Shown in pieces: positions 1-10,817 of a stretch of DNA of 64,000 nucleotides. A model generated the notes under the pieces. The model saw only the letters and a list, made by a program, of their open reading frames with translations. It made no database searches and had not been told where the DNA came from. The DNA is from Impatiens glandulifera. Taxonomy: Eukaryota > Streptophyta > Magnoliopsida > Ericales > Balsaminaceae. The stretch is taken from positions 34,321,133 to 34,385,132 of the forward strand of contig NC_061863.1 in assembly GCF_907164915.1 (NCBI RefSeq), written 5' to 3'. Within the stretch, counting starts at the first letter, position 1, and every line of letters begins with the position of its first letter. The translations under genes were made by a program, and so were the position numbers.

Positions 1-387
1 GAGGCGGGTTTTTAACCCATAGTTTTCCACCGGATCAATGGTTCCATAGAAGAGGAGTGCGTGATAAAATACCTCAAGCCCCTCCAGAGTTGGAAAGTCA
101 GAGAACCCTTCAGTGGGCAGATTGAGTAAGGAAGCAAATTCGGCTTCATCAAGCCAGAAGGTGTGGTCTCTTACCGTAGAGACTATGTAATTGCCCCTGA
201 TGCAGGCGCTTCTGAAGAACGTCTTGACGTCCTCAATCAGAATAGGACCGGATTCTTCGAGGAAGGTTCGAAGGCCGGTATCAATAAGGGATTCGAACAT
301 GAGTTTCTTTGCATGATTTCCGTCTCATTCCTCCATGCATGATTCGAAATCGATGCTCAAAAAGTTTCCTAAGGTTCAGCTCGGCAT
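1..387 (-). pseudogene. A1 accessory ORF-b, N-terminal part, broken
   Basis: This is the partial counterpart of ORF-b in A2 (54515-55216). The best ATG is at 385-387, but the fourth codon is TGA (376-378); the same TGA is present in A2. A second in-frame TGA interrupts the reading frame about 25 codons further on, where A2 has a coding triplet. From the internal Met at about 299 the frame stays open to the window edge (about 99 codons) and carries the family pattern: TGL-x-FLEES, then an FFRSA segment, then a FWLDEAEFA segment and a LPTEGFSDFP motif. Function is unknown. A TATA-like box lies about 90 bp upstream. Confidence 0.7.
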
Positions 388-476
388 GATTACGGTTTTG
401 CAGAGAGAGATAGAGTTCAAGAGATTTCAGGAATGTTTTATGCTTTAGGATGTGTTGAGTTGAGTAGAGGATGGTC

Positions 477-485
477 CTTTATATA
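477..485 (-). promoter_or_regulatory. TATA box upstream of A1 ORF-b
   Basis: On the minus strand the sequence reads TATATAAAG, about 90 bp upstream of the ORF-b ATG. The equivalent box in A2 is at 55292-55299. Confidence 0.5.
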
Positions 486-862
486 GGGTCGGTTTTGGGG
501 GGAAAATATGATCATTGAATGTCAGTTTTGTTTTATTAGAAGAGGGAATCTTTATGTTTCCAAGGTTTATTGGGAAGAGGCTGATTGCGGAGCCCGAGGT
601 AGGTATTAGTTGAGAAGTAACCAAGTTAGTTGGATATTATTTCAGGTGGTTGGGGGTTACTACATTAATTAAATATTACTTTTCATTAATGCATCAACAC
701 AAAGGAGGTTAATCAAAAGAAACCGAGAATAACATAGATTAAGCCGAGGAAGGCACGGATAACACCGAAGAGAACAAAGATAACACCGAAGGATCATAAT
801 GGAATTGGACAACGATACACCCGGTACGTGCAGCAAAATGACCGCGTGTAGGAAGAAATAAC
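486..862. other. A1 spacer between ORF-a and ORF-b
   Basis: No coding capacity is visible. The segment aligns by eye with 55300-55663 of A2, so it is an inherited part of the element that should hold the ORF-a 3' UTR and the ORF-b promoter. Confidence 0.6.
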
Positions 863-1624
863 TTAGTGTTCATGGGAGTTGACGACACCGTTGGGGTTGT
901 TGCGGCGGTTCCTTCTCCTCCAAGCCCTTTCGAACCGCTCATAGAAGGAGTCGGTTATCTCTTTGGTCATCACTTGAGACTGGTTTAGACCTTCGCCCGG
1001 ACAGGTCGGAACACCAAGTTCAACTAGTAGGCAGCTTAGTTGTGGGACCAGGCCGACTGTTCGCACCCCAATCATCCAGATCAGAACATCGAACAGGACC
1101 CTCGACCAGTTCACTGGTGTACCGGTGGTGATGGTTGCCATCGTGTTGAAAGCCGCTGTGCAGTAAGTGTTTATTACATCTCTTCCCAATATATTTCTTC
1201 CTATCACATCGTTGAGGAGTTGATATTCAGCTCTCAAGAGTGATTTAGTGCCATGATCATCGACAGGTTCGTTTGAACGTGCGAAGGTGAGGGAAATTTA
1301 GGCCTTGACATCGGCCGGAACATTTAGATCTGTTAACCCTTGATTTGGTAAGCTAAAGCACCTAGCAAAGTCGTTCTCGGTGAAGTCAAAGACTATACCT
1401 CCCACTTTCGATTGGATGTGAGTATCGAAATTAGGAGTTCCTCTGAATACCCTGGCATTATACATGAATTCCAGGACTGATTCAGAGTATATAGTCTGCT
1501 TATCATCCAGGAAGTACCGAAGACCAGTATCTTCCAGGGACTTGATCACTTTGTACACCTCATAGTGTTCGTTGCTCAAGGCAGATTGGAAATCAACTTG
1601 AAAGATGTTAGGAAACTGAGACAT
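863..1624 (-). pseudogene. A1 accessory ORF-a, one nonsense codon
   Basis: Starts at ATG 1624 (MSQFPN) and reads in one frame to the stop at 863, interrupted once by TAA at 1298-1300 where A2 has GAG; about 253 codons. The N-terminal domain has the shared family signature: a DF motif near residue 11, LEDTGLR-x-FL, a YSESVLEFMYNA helix, SKVGGIVFDF and FARCFSLP. The C-terminal half has NDVIGR-ILGRDV, TPVNWSRVLFDVL and a basic RAWRRRNRRN tail. I do not recognise a catalytic motif. It is the closest relative of 55664-56426 and a more distant relative of ORF-b, ORF-c and ORF-B. Confidence 0.75.
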
Positions 1625-1685
1625 TTTTGCCTTAGTGAGAGAATGATCTTTTGTCTTGTGAGTGTTTTGGTGAATGTTTGCTTCT

Positions 1686-1693
1686 CTTAAATA
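1686..1693 (-). promoter_or_regulatory. TATA-like box upstream of A1 ORF-a
   Basis: Minus strand reads TATTTAAG, 62 bp upstream of the ORF-a ATG. A2 has TATATAAG at the matching position (56486-56493), so the A1 box looks slightly decayed. Confidence 0.4.
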
Positions 1694-1882
1694 CTAGTTG
1701 AGGGAGTATCCTAATGTCCAAGTATTACATTAGATGATATCTATTAACTGCAGGATAAAAGAGATTGCATGAAATAGGTATGTTTACAGTCTAGGGTGTT
1801 GGTCATAGACCTGGACCATGAAAGATATCATCATATCTTCACGTCTTTTTAGGTACGACCATTTTACTTTGAAAAGGCAATG

Positions 1883-1982
1883 NNNNNNNNNNNNNNNNNN
1901 NNNNNNNNNNNNNNNNNNNNNNNNNNNNNNNNNNNNNNNNNNNNNNNNNNNNNNNNNNNNNNNNNNNNNNNNNNNNNNNNNN
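1883..1982. other. Assembly gap of exactly 100 N
   Basis: The left flank matches A2 near 56650-56680 (3' of pol) and the right flank matches A2 near 60750-60790 (gag C-terminal linker). In A2 these points are about 4 kb apart and enclose protease, integrase, RT and RNase H. The gap therefore most likely stands for an unassembled pol of unknown length. Any translation through it is meaningless. Confidence 0.9.
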
Positions 1983-2239
1983 CTAAGTGGTGGTTCGGTT
2001 TCTAACTCGGTTTCTATGCTAGGGATTTTATCAGGTTCTATGACCTCTGATTCGGTTATAATAGGTACCTCTAGATCTGTTGGAATGGGTACTATAGGGT
2101 CGGTTCTAAGTTTAAGTTGTTTAGGTAACATGGCTAGTAGGTTCTTATACTCTTCTACCATGTCATTTAATGCATTGTATAACTCATCTTTAGTAAATTC
2201 TTCGCAAGGAGAGTCAAATACCTGTTCCTCGTTTGCCAT
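1983..2239 (-). pseudogene. gag: A1 gag C-terminal linker, cut by the gap
   Basis: This reads MANEEQVFDSPCEEFTKDEL and onward, acidic and rich in P, E and T, until it runs into the N gap. It corresponds to the region between the zinc knuckle and pol in A2 (60200-60990). It is separated from the main gag ORF by a frameshift near 2340, so the original product was one continuous Gag. Confidence 0.7.
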
Positions 2240-2301
2240 GAGACATGTGAGTTCATCATCACTATCCTTGTGAGCCCATAGACTTCCTCCATCATCGGCT
2301 A

Positions 2302-3237
2302 TCAGTGCTTTCGGTACCTCACTTCCTTCACCAGTTTGTTGATAATTTTTCGGTTATCTTGGTTATCCGGTTTCCGGGTATCCCTCCTCGGTTTCCTGCA
2401 TTCCCACTTAAAGTGTCCCAAACAGTTACAGTTATAACACCTTACATTGGATTTATCACCATAGTTGTAGTTTGTCGATTGACTTCTTTTCATGAACCTC
2501 CCAAACTTCTGTGCAAGCATATCCATGGCATCCTCGGTGAACTGTTCGGCGATTCTGATCGGTGCGGGTGCAGGAGCAACCGGTTCCGTGGATGTGATCA
2601 GTACTCTGGTTGAGGTTGAGGCCGAGACTTCTTCTTCAGTCCTAGACCTCATTTTGAACTCATATGCCTTAAGATCTTCGAATACATCATGCAGCTTCAT
2701 CTTGTTTAGGCAGTTTGATTCCCTCATCAGCATTGTCTTTATGTCCCATGCACTTGGAAGAGATCTTAAAGCTTTCATGATAACCTCCTTGTTGTCATAC
2801 CTCTTTCCAAGTGTTGCTAGCTCATCTAACACACCAGTGAACTGGTCACTGTACTCTTTCATAGTTTCTCCCGGTTTCATCTTGATGCTTTCAAACTTCT
2901 GAGTAGCCACCATTATCTTGTTTTCCTTTGTTCTTTCATTTCCTTCAAAGATCTGAATAACTGTGTCCCATGTCTCCTTTGCGGTCTTGCAGTCTCTGAT
3001 CTTGCAGTATGTATTTCTGTCTACACTGTTGGAGATCCGGTTTCTAGCATGGTTGTCCAGGTTGTTTCTTCTCCTGTCTTCATCTGTCCATTCATTTCTG
3101 TCCTTAACAATGATTATCGGTCCTTCGGCCAGAATGGACTCCATCTCATCATCCAAAGTGATTAAATGTAGGTGCATGCGTGCCTTCCAGTTGGCAAAGT
3201 CATCACCTTCTAGCATTTGAGGCCTATCCTGAAACAT
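2302..3237 (-). pseudogene. gag: A1 Gag (Copia UBN2-type, zinc knuckle)
   Basis: Capsid/nucleocapsid protein of the retrotransposon, acting in cytoplasmic virus-like particles. The start at 3237 gives MFQDRPQMLEGDDFANWKAR, with the W-x2-R-x5-L pattern of the plant Copia gag N-terminus. The UBN2-like core runs over roughly residues 60-200 (ALRSLPSAWDIKTM). A CCHC zinc knuckle CYNCNCLGHFKWEC follows near residue 265. After it the frame is lost: the last dozen residues (NKLVKEVRYRKH) are out of frame relative to A2, which points to a small deletion near 2345. Otherwise it is open for 311 codons and very close to 60907-61977. Confidence 0.85.
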
Positions 3238-3262
3238 GCTTGCTTGAGTATTAAAACTAACT

Positions 3263-3274
3263 GCTCTGATACCA
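3263..3274 (-). promoter_or_regulatory. Primer binding site of A1 (tRNA-iMet)
   Basis: Minus strand reads TGGTATCAGAGC, the classical complement of the plant initiator Met tRNA 3' end, two bases inside the 5' LTR. Confidence 0.9.
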
Positions 3275-3276
3275 AT

Positions 3277-4566
3277 TGTTAGGATCTAGGACGCTGCCGG
3301 AGGACCAGGGTTAGACCGGTTAGCGGTTCTCACTCAAGGGTGGTGGTTAATCCGGTTAGAGATTAACACCGGGGTTTCAATACTACACAAACTGTCACAA
3401 ACTCTTGAACTAGGTTCAAGCGCGGAAGAGGTTTGTTTCAGGTTGAAGCAGCACACTTGTATGATAGGCAGAACCGGTTTCGGATGATGAAGGTTAAAGA
3501 AAATGATGGGTCGGTTTCGGTAACCTAGTAATTCGGCTTGGATAGAGTTTAGTGGGTTAGAGCGGTACGGATCGGTTAGAGAATGGAACCGGCAGAAAGT
3601 AAATGATAAGACAGATTTTATGGATGTTCGGAGATAAAACTCCTACGTCACCCCTTCCTCTCGAAACCGCGAGAAGGATATTCACTAAGGAATACAAGTA
3701 CAATCCGATCAAGACTTATTTCCTGCTTGATAACACTCTTACAATTTGCACCGAAATTGCAAAACACACACTTCAACTTTAGCACTTAGACCTTTTCTAG
3801 AGAGAGAACACACTCTTATCACTTGTAAATTGATTGATCGCTATGTCACTTGTGTCCCCCTTTTTGTCACTGTATCTACTCTTCTTCAGCTGCACCTTTT
3901 ATAGGTGAAATATGCCAACGGTCATATTTCACTTCCTTGAATCTGATTGGCTGAGCATAGGTGCAGAGGTTCAGTGATTCAGACTCTGCGGTCATCTTTT
4001 CAGACCTGACGGTCAATCTCACAGACTTGACAGTCTGTTCTTCCGGTATGTAAGACAAACCTGCTAGATTTGTCTTTTACTCAATATGGACACTGTCTGT
4101 TAGACAGTTGTGTGTACTTGGAAGATCTCCTTTCTGACTTATCCCGAAGTGGAAAGATCCTGTAGGACTGTCTTCTGCAGTCTGCAGACTTTCCTCAGAC
4201 TTATATAGATATAGAAATGTTCAGTCTGTTCCTTTGGTATCATCCTCAACAGATACCCGAATTGTCTTTTTGTACTTGGTCGGTCATTTGTCTTTAACCG
4301 GATGACTTCCGGTGTGATTGATTTAACCGGATATCTTCCGGTTACTCTTCTACCTTGTGGCTGATCGGCTGTCTGATGTTTCCGGTTTTGAGCTTTGGCC
4401 GATCCTTTCTTTGTGCGGTCATGTTCCAAGTGTTCTTGGTCGGTTTCGTAGTTTGACCGGCTAGTCTACTTAGCCGGTTCTTTTGTTTGACCGGTCCGGT
4501 TCCTTGTTCCTGCATAAAAGGTTTATTTATGTTAAGTTCTGTGAACCGGTCTAATTTTATCTAACA
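3277..4566 (-). repeat. 5' LTR of A1
   Basis: Begins TGTTAGGATC and ends TCTAACA (plus-strand reading), 1290 bp. It is homologous to the two A2 LTRs (1161 and 1164 bp) but longer because of extra sequence around 3955-4050. The boundary at 4566 is fixed by the switch into element B1 sequence. Confidence 0.9.
3896..3903 (-). promoter_or_regulatory. LTR TATA box of A1
   Basis: Minus strand reads TATAAAAG. The same box occurs in the A2 5' LTR at 62625-62632. It is the likely core promoter for the gag-pol transcript. Confidence 0.55.
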
Positions 4567-5477
4567 CTAGGGTTCTTAGAGATTTCGAGAGATTGAAAGT
4601 TTTCAAAATCATGCAGGAATGTCCTTATATAGATGAAAAATGGAAATACAGAATAACCGTCTATTCTAGGGGTATGGCCCATTAATAAATGTTAGACGCC
4701 CTTTTTCAAGAAGTAATCATTAAAAATGAGGGTATATCAGCCATTTTCTCTAAACTTGATAGACATGTGTCTTCATGTTATTAAGAGATGACTGTTCGAT
4801 ATTTTGAGCGGGAAAAGCTGATAGCTCTCAGCATGTGACAGCTGTCCCTGATCAGTCTAATCGGCACGTAGTTAGACGTTTTTCTTACTTCACAAATAAC
4901 ACAGTGTCTATTAGATGGATGAGTGTATTAGACGTATACGTCTAATTCCGTGTTTATAACAAATCCGTCTAATGTTTATTAGACGTGTACGTCTAATTCA
5001 GCATAAACACCACGTGTTAGACGTGTGTTTATTAGACGTGAGCATCCTTTTGCTCACGACGTAAAAACGTCTAACGTCTATTAGACGTGTCCGTCTAATT
5101 GCGTGGATATAAAATCTCAACATATAGACTTAGATGTATGGATTGTGAGCAAAAATACGTCTAAGTACATACTTTTTCTTTTAGACACTTTTGTCTAATT
5201 AGACCGATTAAGGATATTCGTCTAGAGAATATATTTAATTCCAAAGAGATTTTTCTTCTAAAAAATGAGTATGGACATTAGAGTTTTATAAACAATTTTT
5301 GTGGTTCAAAGACCAAAAACATTTTTAACAAATACAAGCATTTATTCTTCCAGAATGGCAAGTGCCATTGTTGGTCTTCCAAGCTGTGTACTCAGAGGAG
5401 TACTCTTCTAGCTTCCTTCCTGCTATCCTCCTGCATCACCTACAAAATAAACTATTTAAAAATCTTGGTACCCACAC
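4567..5477 (-). promoter_or_regulatory. B1 spacer with internal ORF-B promoter
   Basis: No pol coding is readable. On the minus strand a TATA box TATATAAG sits at 4624-4631, matching 42163-42170 in B2, where it precedes ORF-B. In B1 the A1 insertion lies between this TATA box and the ATG, so the ORF is disconnected from its promoter. Between about 4860 and 5220, upstream of the TATA box, there are several copies of the TTAGAC/GTCTAA motif also found in the LTR array. Confidence 0.6.
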
Positions 5478-7274
5478 TCAATTGGGTCCTCGATTAATTA
5501 GTCCCTTAGGAATCCATATTTGAGTTATTCTGATGGATTTCCCATTTTGTGTTGTGATTAATGCATAAGATTTTGACTTAGTAGATGACTTCCTACTAGC
5601 CACTGATCCTTTGTCTTTTGAAGAAGGTTTTCTTTTAAAACTCATTGACTTAGAGTCTGGTTTTAAGTTACCAGACTTATTAGCTTTTTCTAGCTTCTTC
5701 TTAAGCCAACTAACAGTCGGTGGAACATAAACTATTTCATTTTTGAAAGCAACTTCTTCATGAATAGGATCAGATTCAATGTCAGTCATAATTCCATTGA
5801 CAAAACTTATTGTCTTAAGTTTGTCATTGGCTTTGACTTTTTGCAGGACAGGTTAGGATCATTGCTATCAAATCCCATTCCGAATCTAGATCCAGCAGGT
5901 TTCAACATGTTGATCTGATATTTGACAGCATCACGAGACCTTGTCCATGCACATACAACATAGTTAAACCTTTTGTTTTCAGATGAAAGATTTTGAATTT
6001 GTTCCTTGAGCATCTCATTTTCAGATGAGATCTCTTTAATCCTCTTTTCAAAAACATGTGACTCTTCCTTTTTAGACAGATTTGGTTCATTTAAATCTAA
6101 TGAAGATTTAGTTTCATTTAGAGATTCTGCTAGCTTTCTGTACTCGATGACCATCTCATCTAGTGCAGCTACCAGTTGTTCACTTGAAAACCTTTCGAAG
6201 GAGAAATCAAATACCTCAGTTTCCTGAGTTCCTTACTCATCTTCTCTGGCCATGAAGCAAGCCACGTCTTCTTCATCACTTTCACTAGATGAGAAGTACG
6301 AGCCACGACTGCTTTCTCTGTTCTTTCCGTCACCAGCCATAAGAGCCTTCAGCTCTTTTCCATCTTCCTTGGCATCTTCACGCTTTGGCTTCCGGCATTC
6401 CGATGCATAATGACCTTTAATACCATAGTTAAAACAAGTAACATTAGCTTTAGATTTTCTATTATCATTAGAATTTGAAGAGTTTGAGTTAGAGTTGCTC
6501 TTCTTCATGATGTCGCCAAACTTTTTCACAAAGAGAGACATGGCATCGCTGCTCAGCTGTTGAGCTGTCATCTTCACGTCCGGAGTGGTTGGTGGCTCTT
6601 CAGCAGTCACCAACGCCTTGGAAATAATAACGGACGAGGGTTGATCTTCTTCCATCCTACAGTTCAGCTCGAACTCATAGGCCTTGAGGTCAACGAAGAG
6701 ATAAAAGAGAGAGATCTTGTTCAGATCTTTGGATTCTCTCATCGCCATAGTCTTTATGTCCCATTCCCTTGGAAGAGCATGCATGACCTTGATAGCAAGC
6801 TCCCGGTTGCTATAGGTCTTGCCTAGGATGGACAGAGAGGAGACAATCTTGCTGAATCTGGTGTCGAAATCGTTCATTGTTTCACCAGGACGCATTTTGA
6901 AGTTGTCGGAATTGTTGAGTGGCAACCATGATCTTGTTTTCCTTGGTTTGCTCGTTGCCCTAACACAGTTAAGTGAGTCTGTCTTAGACCTCTTTGGCAG
7001 TGTCACATTCGATGATGTAATTGAACATACTGTCATCGAGAGATCTGTACAGAACATCAAGAGCCATGTTGTTGAGGTTGTTCTGCCTCTTTTCATCAGC
7101 AGTCCAATCGACCTTCTCCTTATCAATCTTGATAGGACCTTCTGTGACAACACTCCACGTGTCATCATGAAGAGATGAGAGATGAACACGAACCCTTTTC
7201 TTCCAGACAATGTAGTTTTCGCGAGAAAAGGTTGGAATGGCTGTAGCACTGGCATCTTTGGGTATGTTCGACAT
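5478..7274 (-). pseudogene. gag: B1 Gag, broken by frameshifts and stops
   Basis: Start at 7274 (MSNIPKDASATAIPTFSREN) with the Copia gag pattern IVWKKRVRVHL. A stop falls at about 6981 and a frameshift near 6905, after which the UBN2-like core (HALPREWDIKTM) is open down to 6233. The zinc knuckle reads CFNYGIKGHYASEC: the second cysteine is Tyr, so zinc binding is lost. Further segments (6154-5807 and 5789-5478) encode a coiled coil (ISSENEMLKEQI) and a basic Ser/Lys-rich tail ending in GPN and TGA. In A the equivalent place ends GPK then TAA. No protease, integrase or RT follows. Confidence 0.8.
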
Positions 7275-7319
7275 ATTTCAGGAAAGGCTTGAGAATAGAA
7301 ACATGTCTCTCTTACCAAT

Positions 7320-9407
7320 TGATAGGATCGTCTTTATCAATAGAGACGGGGGTCTGGCTAATGATGAAGGCTTATGAAAAACGGTTTGATAGAAATCCTG
7401 TTAGGGATTAATATCTCTTTCTATTCTACGCAAACTTGTGTAAACACTTGAAACAGATTCAAGGCGAAATTATTTACTTGGGTTTGAAGCACAAGATGAA
7501 ATATGAAAGGATGACAGAAATGAAGAACACAACAGTTTGTTTATGGATGTTCGGAGAAACTCTCCTACGTCACCCCTTCTTCCAACCACTGGAAGGATTC
7601 ACTATAATATGATGAGAATCAAATATAGTTTACACGCACACTTAGCTCACTATTGAACAAAACACTTTCTGTTCAATTACAAGATGAAGAATATCACTCA
7701 GCTAATGGTGTTTTGATTCTAGCTCTCTCTCTCGATTCACACACAGTACAATCAGAAAGAAGCTTCACAGAATGAGTTCAGTAAGCAAGATGATTGAGTA
7801 GTCTCTCTCTGCAAAATCAGAATGCTTGTTCGTAAGATTGGTTGAGGCAGATTGTTCATTGTCCTTAGGATTGATTAAATACTGAGCAGGGACTAACGGT
7901 CGAATCTTCAAGAATGATACGTGGCGCTCTTCCATTGGAAAGCCTCCATTGTACACAGAAGGTTCTGAGCACAAGGATCATGTCCGTACCGAACTGGTAG
8001 TGCGCCGAATATTCCATCAGGGATGTACCTGCAAAACGGGTAATGTGAGGAAAATTCTCTTACGTGGCATTCCTTGATTGGATGCATATAGCTATTGTAC
8101 TAATCTTCATAGGAAAGTGGAGCAGGAGTAGGGTATAATTATAGCACGTGGGTAGGAGAAATGCTAGATTCAAGCGTACTGCTTAAATAGAGCATTAGAC
8201 GTATTTCAGTTAGACGGATTTGAGAAAATCAGTCTAATGAAATAAGTCAAATCCTTCTAATGAAAAACGTCTATTAGACCGCCTGGTTTAATATAATTAG
8301 ACTCGTGTCTAATTTCAATAACTATTAGACGAATACGTCTAACTCCACTGAGTTAGACTACACGTCTAATTCCGGTTCTACGTTAGACTTGTCTGAAGGA
8401 GTTAGACTCACGTCTAACTTTCACTAATTAGACAACCCGTCTATTTATTAAATAACCATTAGACCGGCACGTCTAACTCCACTGAGTTAGACTGCCACGT
8501 CTAATTCCGGTTCTACCTCAGACTAATTTGAAGGAGTTAGACTCACGTCTAAATTTCACTAATTAGACTACCCGTCTAATTATTAAATAACCATTAGACC
8601 GGCATGTCTAACTCCTCTAAGTTAGACTGCCACGTCTAATTCCGGTTCTACCTCAGACTAATCTGAAGGAGTTAGACTCACGTCTAACTTTCACTAATTG
8701 GACTACCCGTCTAATTATTAAATAACCATTAGACCGGCACGTCTAACTCCTCTGAGTTAGACTGCCACGTCTAATTCCAGTTCTACCATAGACTAATCTT
8801 AAGGAGTTAGACTCACGTCTAACTTTCACTAATTAGACAACCCGTCTAATTATTTACGTCTATTAGACTTACACGTCTAACTCCGATGAGTTAGACTGTA
8901 CGTCTAATTCTATTAGACTAACGTCTAATTCCGCGTATTCATTAGACCATTCGTCTAATTCTTTACGTCTATTAGACTTACACGTCTAACTCCGATGAGT
9001 TGGACTGTACGTCTAATTCTATTAGACTAACGTCTAATTCCATTAGACTTACGTCTAATTCCGTGTATTCATTAGACTATTCGTATAATTCTTTACACTA
9101 TTAGACTTACACGTCTAACTCCTATGAGTTAGACTGTACGTCTAATTCTATTAACTCACGTCTAATTCATGCGTCTATTAGACTGCACGTCTAACTCCGT
9201 TGAGTTAGACTGTGCGTCTAATTCTATTAGACTTGCGTCTAATTTTATGCGTATGAAAATCAAAATCGGTCTAATGACCCTCATTAGATCCAAGTCTAAA
9301 GACATGTTGTCTTAATACACCTGTATCAAAACTCATAAGTTATTTCATCATCAAAATATCAGATGATAAATTATTTCAACACTTAGTCAAAATAATTTGA
9401 CCCAACA
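7320..9407 (-). repeat. 5' LTR of B1 with internal palindromic array
   Basis: Begins TGATAGGATCG and ends GACCCAACA; 2088 bp against 2361 and 2429 bp for the B2 LTRs. The primer site beside it is degraded (about 7306-7317, TCTTACCA instead of CTGATACCA). A TATA-like TATTTAAT on the minus strand lies at 7874-7881. Confidence 0.88.
8170..9290. repeat. Palindromic tandem array in B1 LTR
   Basis: Dense repetition of TTAGAC-N5-GTCTAA type near-palindromes joined by short linkers. Two period classes occur in the B LTRs: about 134 bp (with GGTTCTACCTCAGAC) and about 57 bp. The array lies upstream of the LTR TATA box in transcription orientation, i.e. in U3. Confidence 0.85.
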
Positions 9408-10180
9408 ATACGTCATGATAGATCCTACAAAGTAATAGACGCAAATGTAAAAAGAAGATTGGATACAAACGATGAAGCTAGAATAACTGTGGCCAAATCA
9501 TTTCAATCCCTTATAGTGGAAGCTGGAGGGTATGAAAACATGTCTTTCGATGAGAGAACATGTAGAAATTACGTTACAGAAGCACCAAGATTGAGGTGAA
9601 GGAGTGGGGATGCTGAAGCACTTACTAATTATTTCTTAAGAATGCAAACCAGGAACTCAAACTTCTTCTACCTTATTGATTTGGACGATGAATACCGAAT
9701 TAAAAACGTATTTTGGGCAGATGGTAGGTACAGGGCTGCCTTTGAAGATTTTCACGATGTTATCTCTTTCAATACAACCTATTGGACAAATCGCTATGAC
9801 ATGTCGTTCGCTCTGTTTGTTGGGGTTAATCATCATGGTCAATCCATTTTACTTGGATGTGGGTTATTTTAAGAGAAGATTCAAATTCACATGGTTGTTT
9901 AGAACTTGGTTGGAATGTATGGATGATAGACTTCCAAATGTCATAATCACAGACCAATGTCGATCCTTGGCGATTGCAATTGAGAAGGTATTTCTTAAAA
10001 CTTATCATCGATTTTGTTTGTGGCATATAATGAATAAACTTCCTATAAAACTTGGAAGCCATACTGAATACCATCTAATAAAGAAGAGGCTGAATAACAT
10101 AGTATACAACTCCATAAATATTCAACAATGCGAAGAGGATTGTAATAGACTTATAGAAGATTATCAGTTGGAAGATAATG

Positions 10181-10653
10181 TGTTAGACTTTTAAATTATG
10201 ACCGAGCCTTTCAAGTTCTTTAATTCAAGAAACGGGTTCTTGATGATGTAATTCAACGCTCTAGAGCAGCGGACATAGAATTAGAGGAGAATTCGAGGTT
10301 AAGGAGAGAAGAGCCGAAGGGGAGGAGAGAAATACCAGTAGATTAGACCTAGCGGTCCAAGAAGGGTGAGGGGGGCCGAGAGATAACTTAAACACCAAGT
10401 TCCAAAATATTCAATTCATAGCCCCAAAAAGTGGGGTGGGCATCACCATTTAAAGAGGTTGGTTTGCCCAAGAGTATTCGGTTACAACAAACTTTCAAAA
10501 TAACAGAATTCAGTTTAAGATAAATAAGAGAGAAAGTAAACAAAACAGAATTATTCCTTAAAAAACATAAATTGGCCCATATGCACACATGGGCCGAGAG
10601 ACGGATGCATAAAATATTTTAGGACCGAGGTTTTTGATGAGCAGCCCGTAACA
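10181..10653 (-). repeat. 3' LTR of element C
   Basis: 473 bp, TGTTAGACTT to CCGTAACA, next to the TAATG duplication on its left. Confidence 0.92.
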
Positions 10654-10656
10654 TAA

Positions 10657-10666
10657 TCTCCCCCTT
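10657..10666 (-). promoter_or_regulatory. Polypurine tract of element C
   Basis: Minus strand reads AAGGGGGAGA directly before the 3' LTR, the plus-strand primer site for reverse transcription. Confidence 0.75.
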
Positions 10667-10817
10667 CGAGGTTCGTCGCCCTCGACGAAAAGAACGTGGA
10701 CTGGTCAGCCTCTAATATGCATCTTCAACTTCAAAACTATTACTTCGGTCGGGTTTCGGCACATTCAGCAAGGGTCGCAACATAAGACCGTATTTTCTCA
10801 AAAAACTTTCGGCAGAA

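Larger units (their letters stand above)
1..4566 (-). mobile_element. Copia/SIRE-like LTR retrotransposon A1 (partial, runs off left edge)
   Basis: Read on the minus strand, the order is 5' LTR (3277-4566), primer binding site, gag, a sequencing gap, accessory ORF-a and accessory ORF-b, then the window edge. Order and sequence match the complete element A2 at 49725-63180. It ends cleanly with TAACA at 4566, and the next bases (CTAGG) belong to element B1, matching the B2 sequence near 42105; A1 is therefore nested inside B1. Its 3' LTR and the rest of B1 must lie left of the window. The gag-plus-linker style, long LTR and extra ORFs downstream of pol resemble the SIRE/Maximus group of Copia (inference). 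Confidence 0.88.
4567..9407 (-). mobile_element. Gag-only Copia-like element B1 (partial, interrupted by A1)
   Basis: Minus-strand order: 5' LTR (7320-9407), decayed primer site, gag (5478-7274), non-coding spacer, internal promoter, then the A1 insertion. It is colinear with B2 over 42105-44822, about 2.7 kb in each copy, and lacks pol at the same point as B2. It ends with CCCAACA at 9407, directly against the FAR1-related pseudogene; its target duplication partner would be outside the window. Confidence 0.85.

Noticed and set aside
1784..2273. Open frames on both strands through the N run
   Set aside because: They exist only because unknown bases are translated as X; only the minus-strand part right of the gap is real gag coding.
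8170..9290. Possible CRISPR-like array
   Set aside because: Repeats and linkers are both repetitive and palindromic, spacers are not unique, and the context is a plant LTR.
10388..10588. Short frame also present at 12972-13172
   Set aside because: Same frame occurs twice because it lies in the two LTRs of element C; LTRs of this type are not expected to code.
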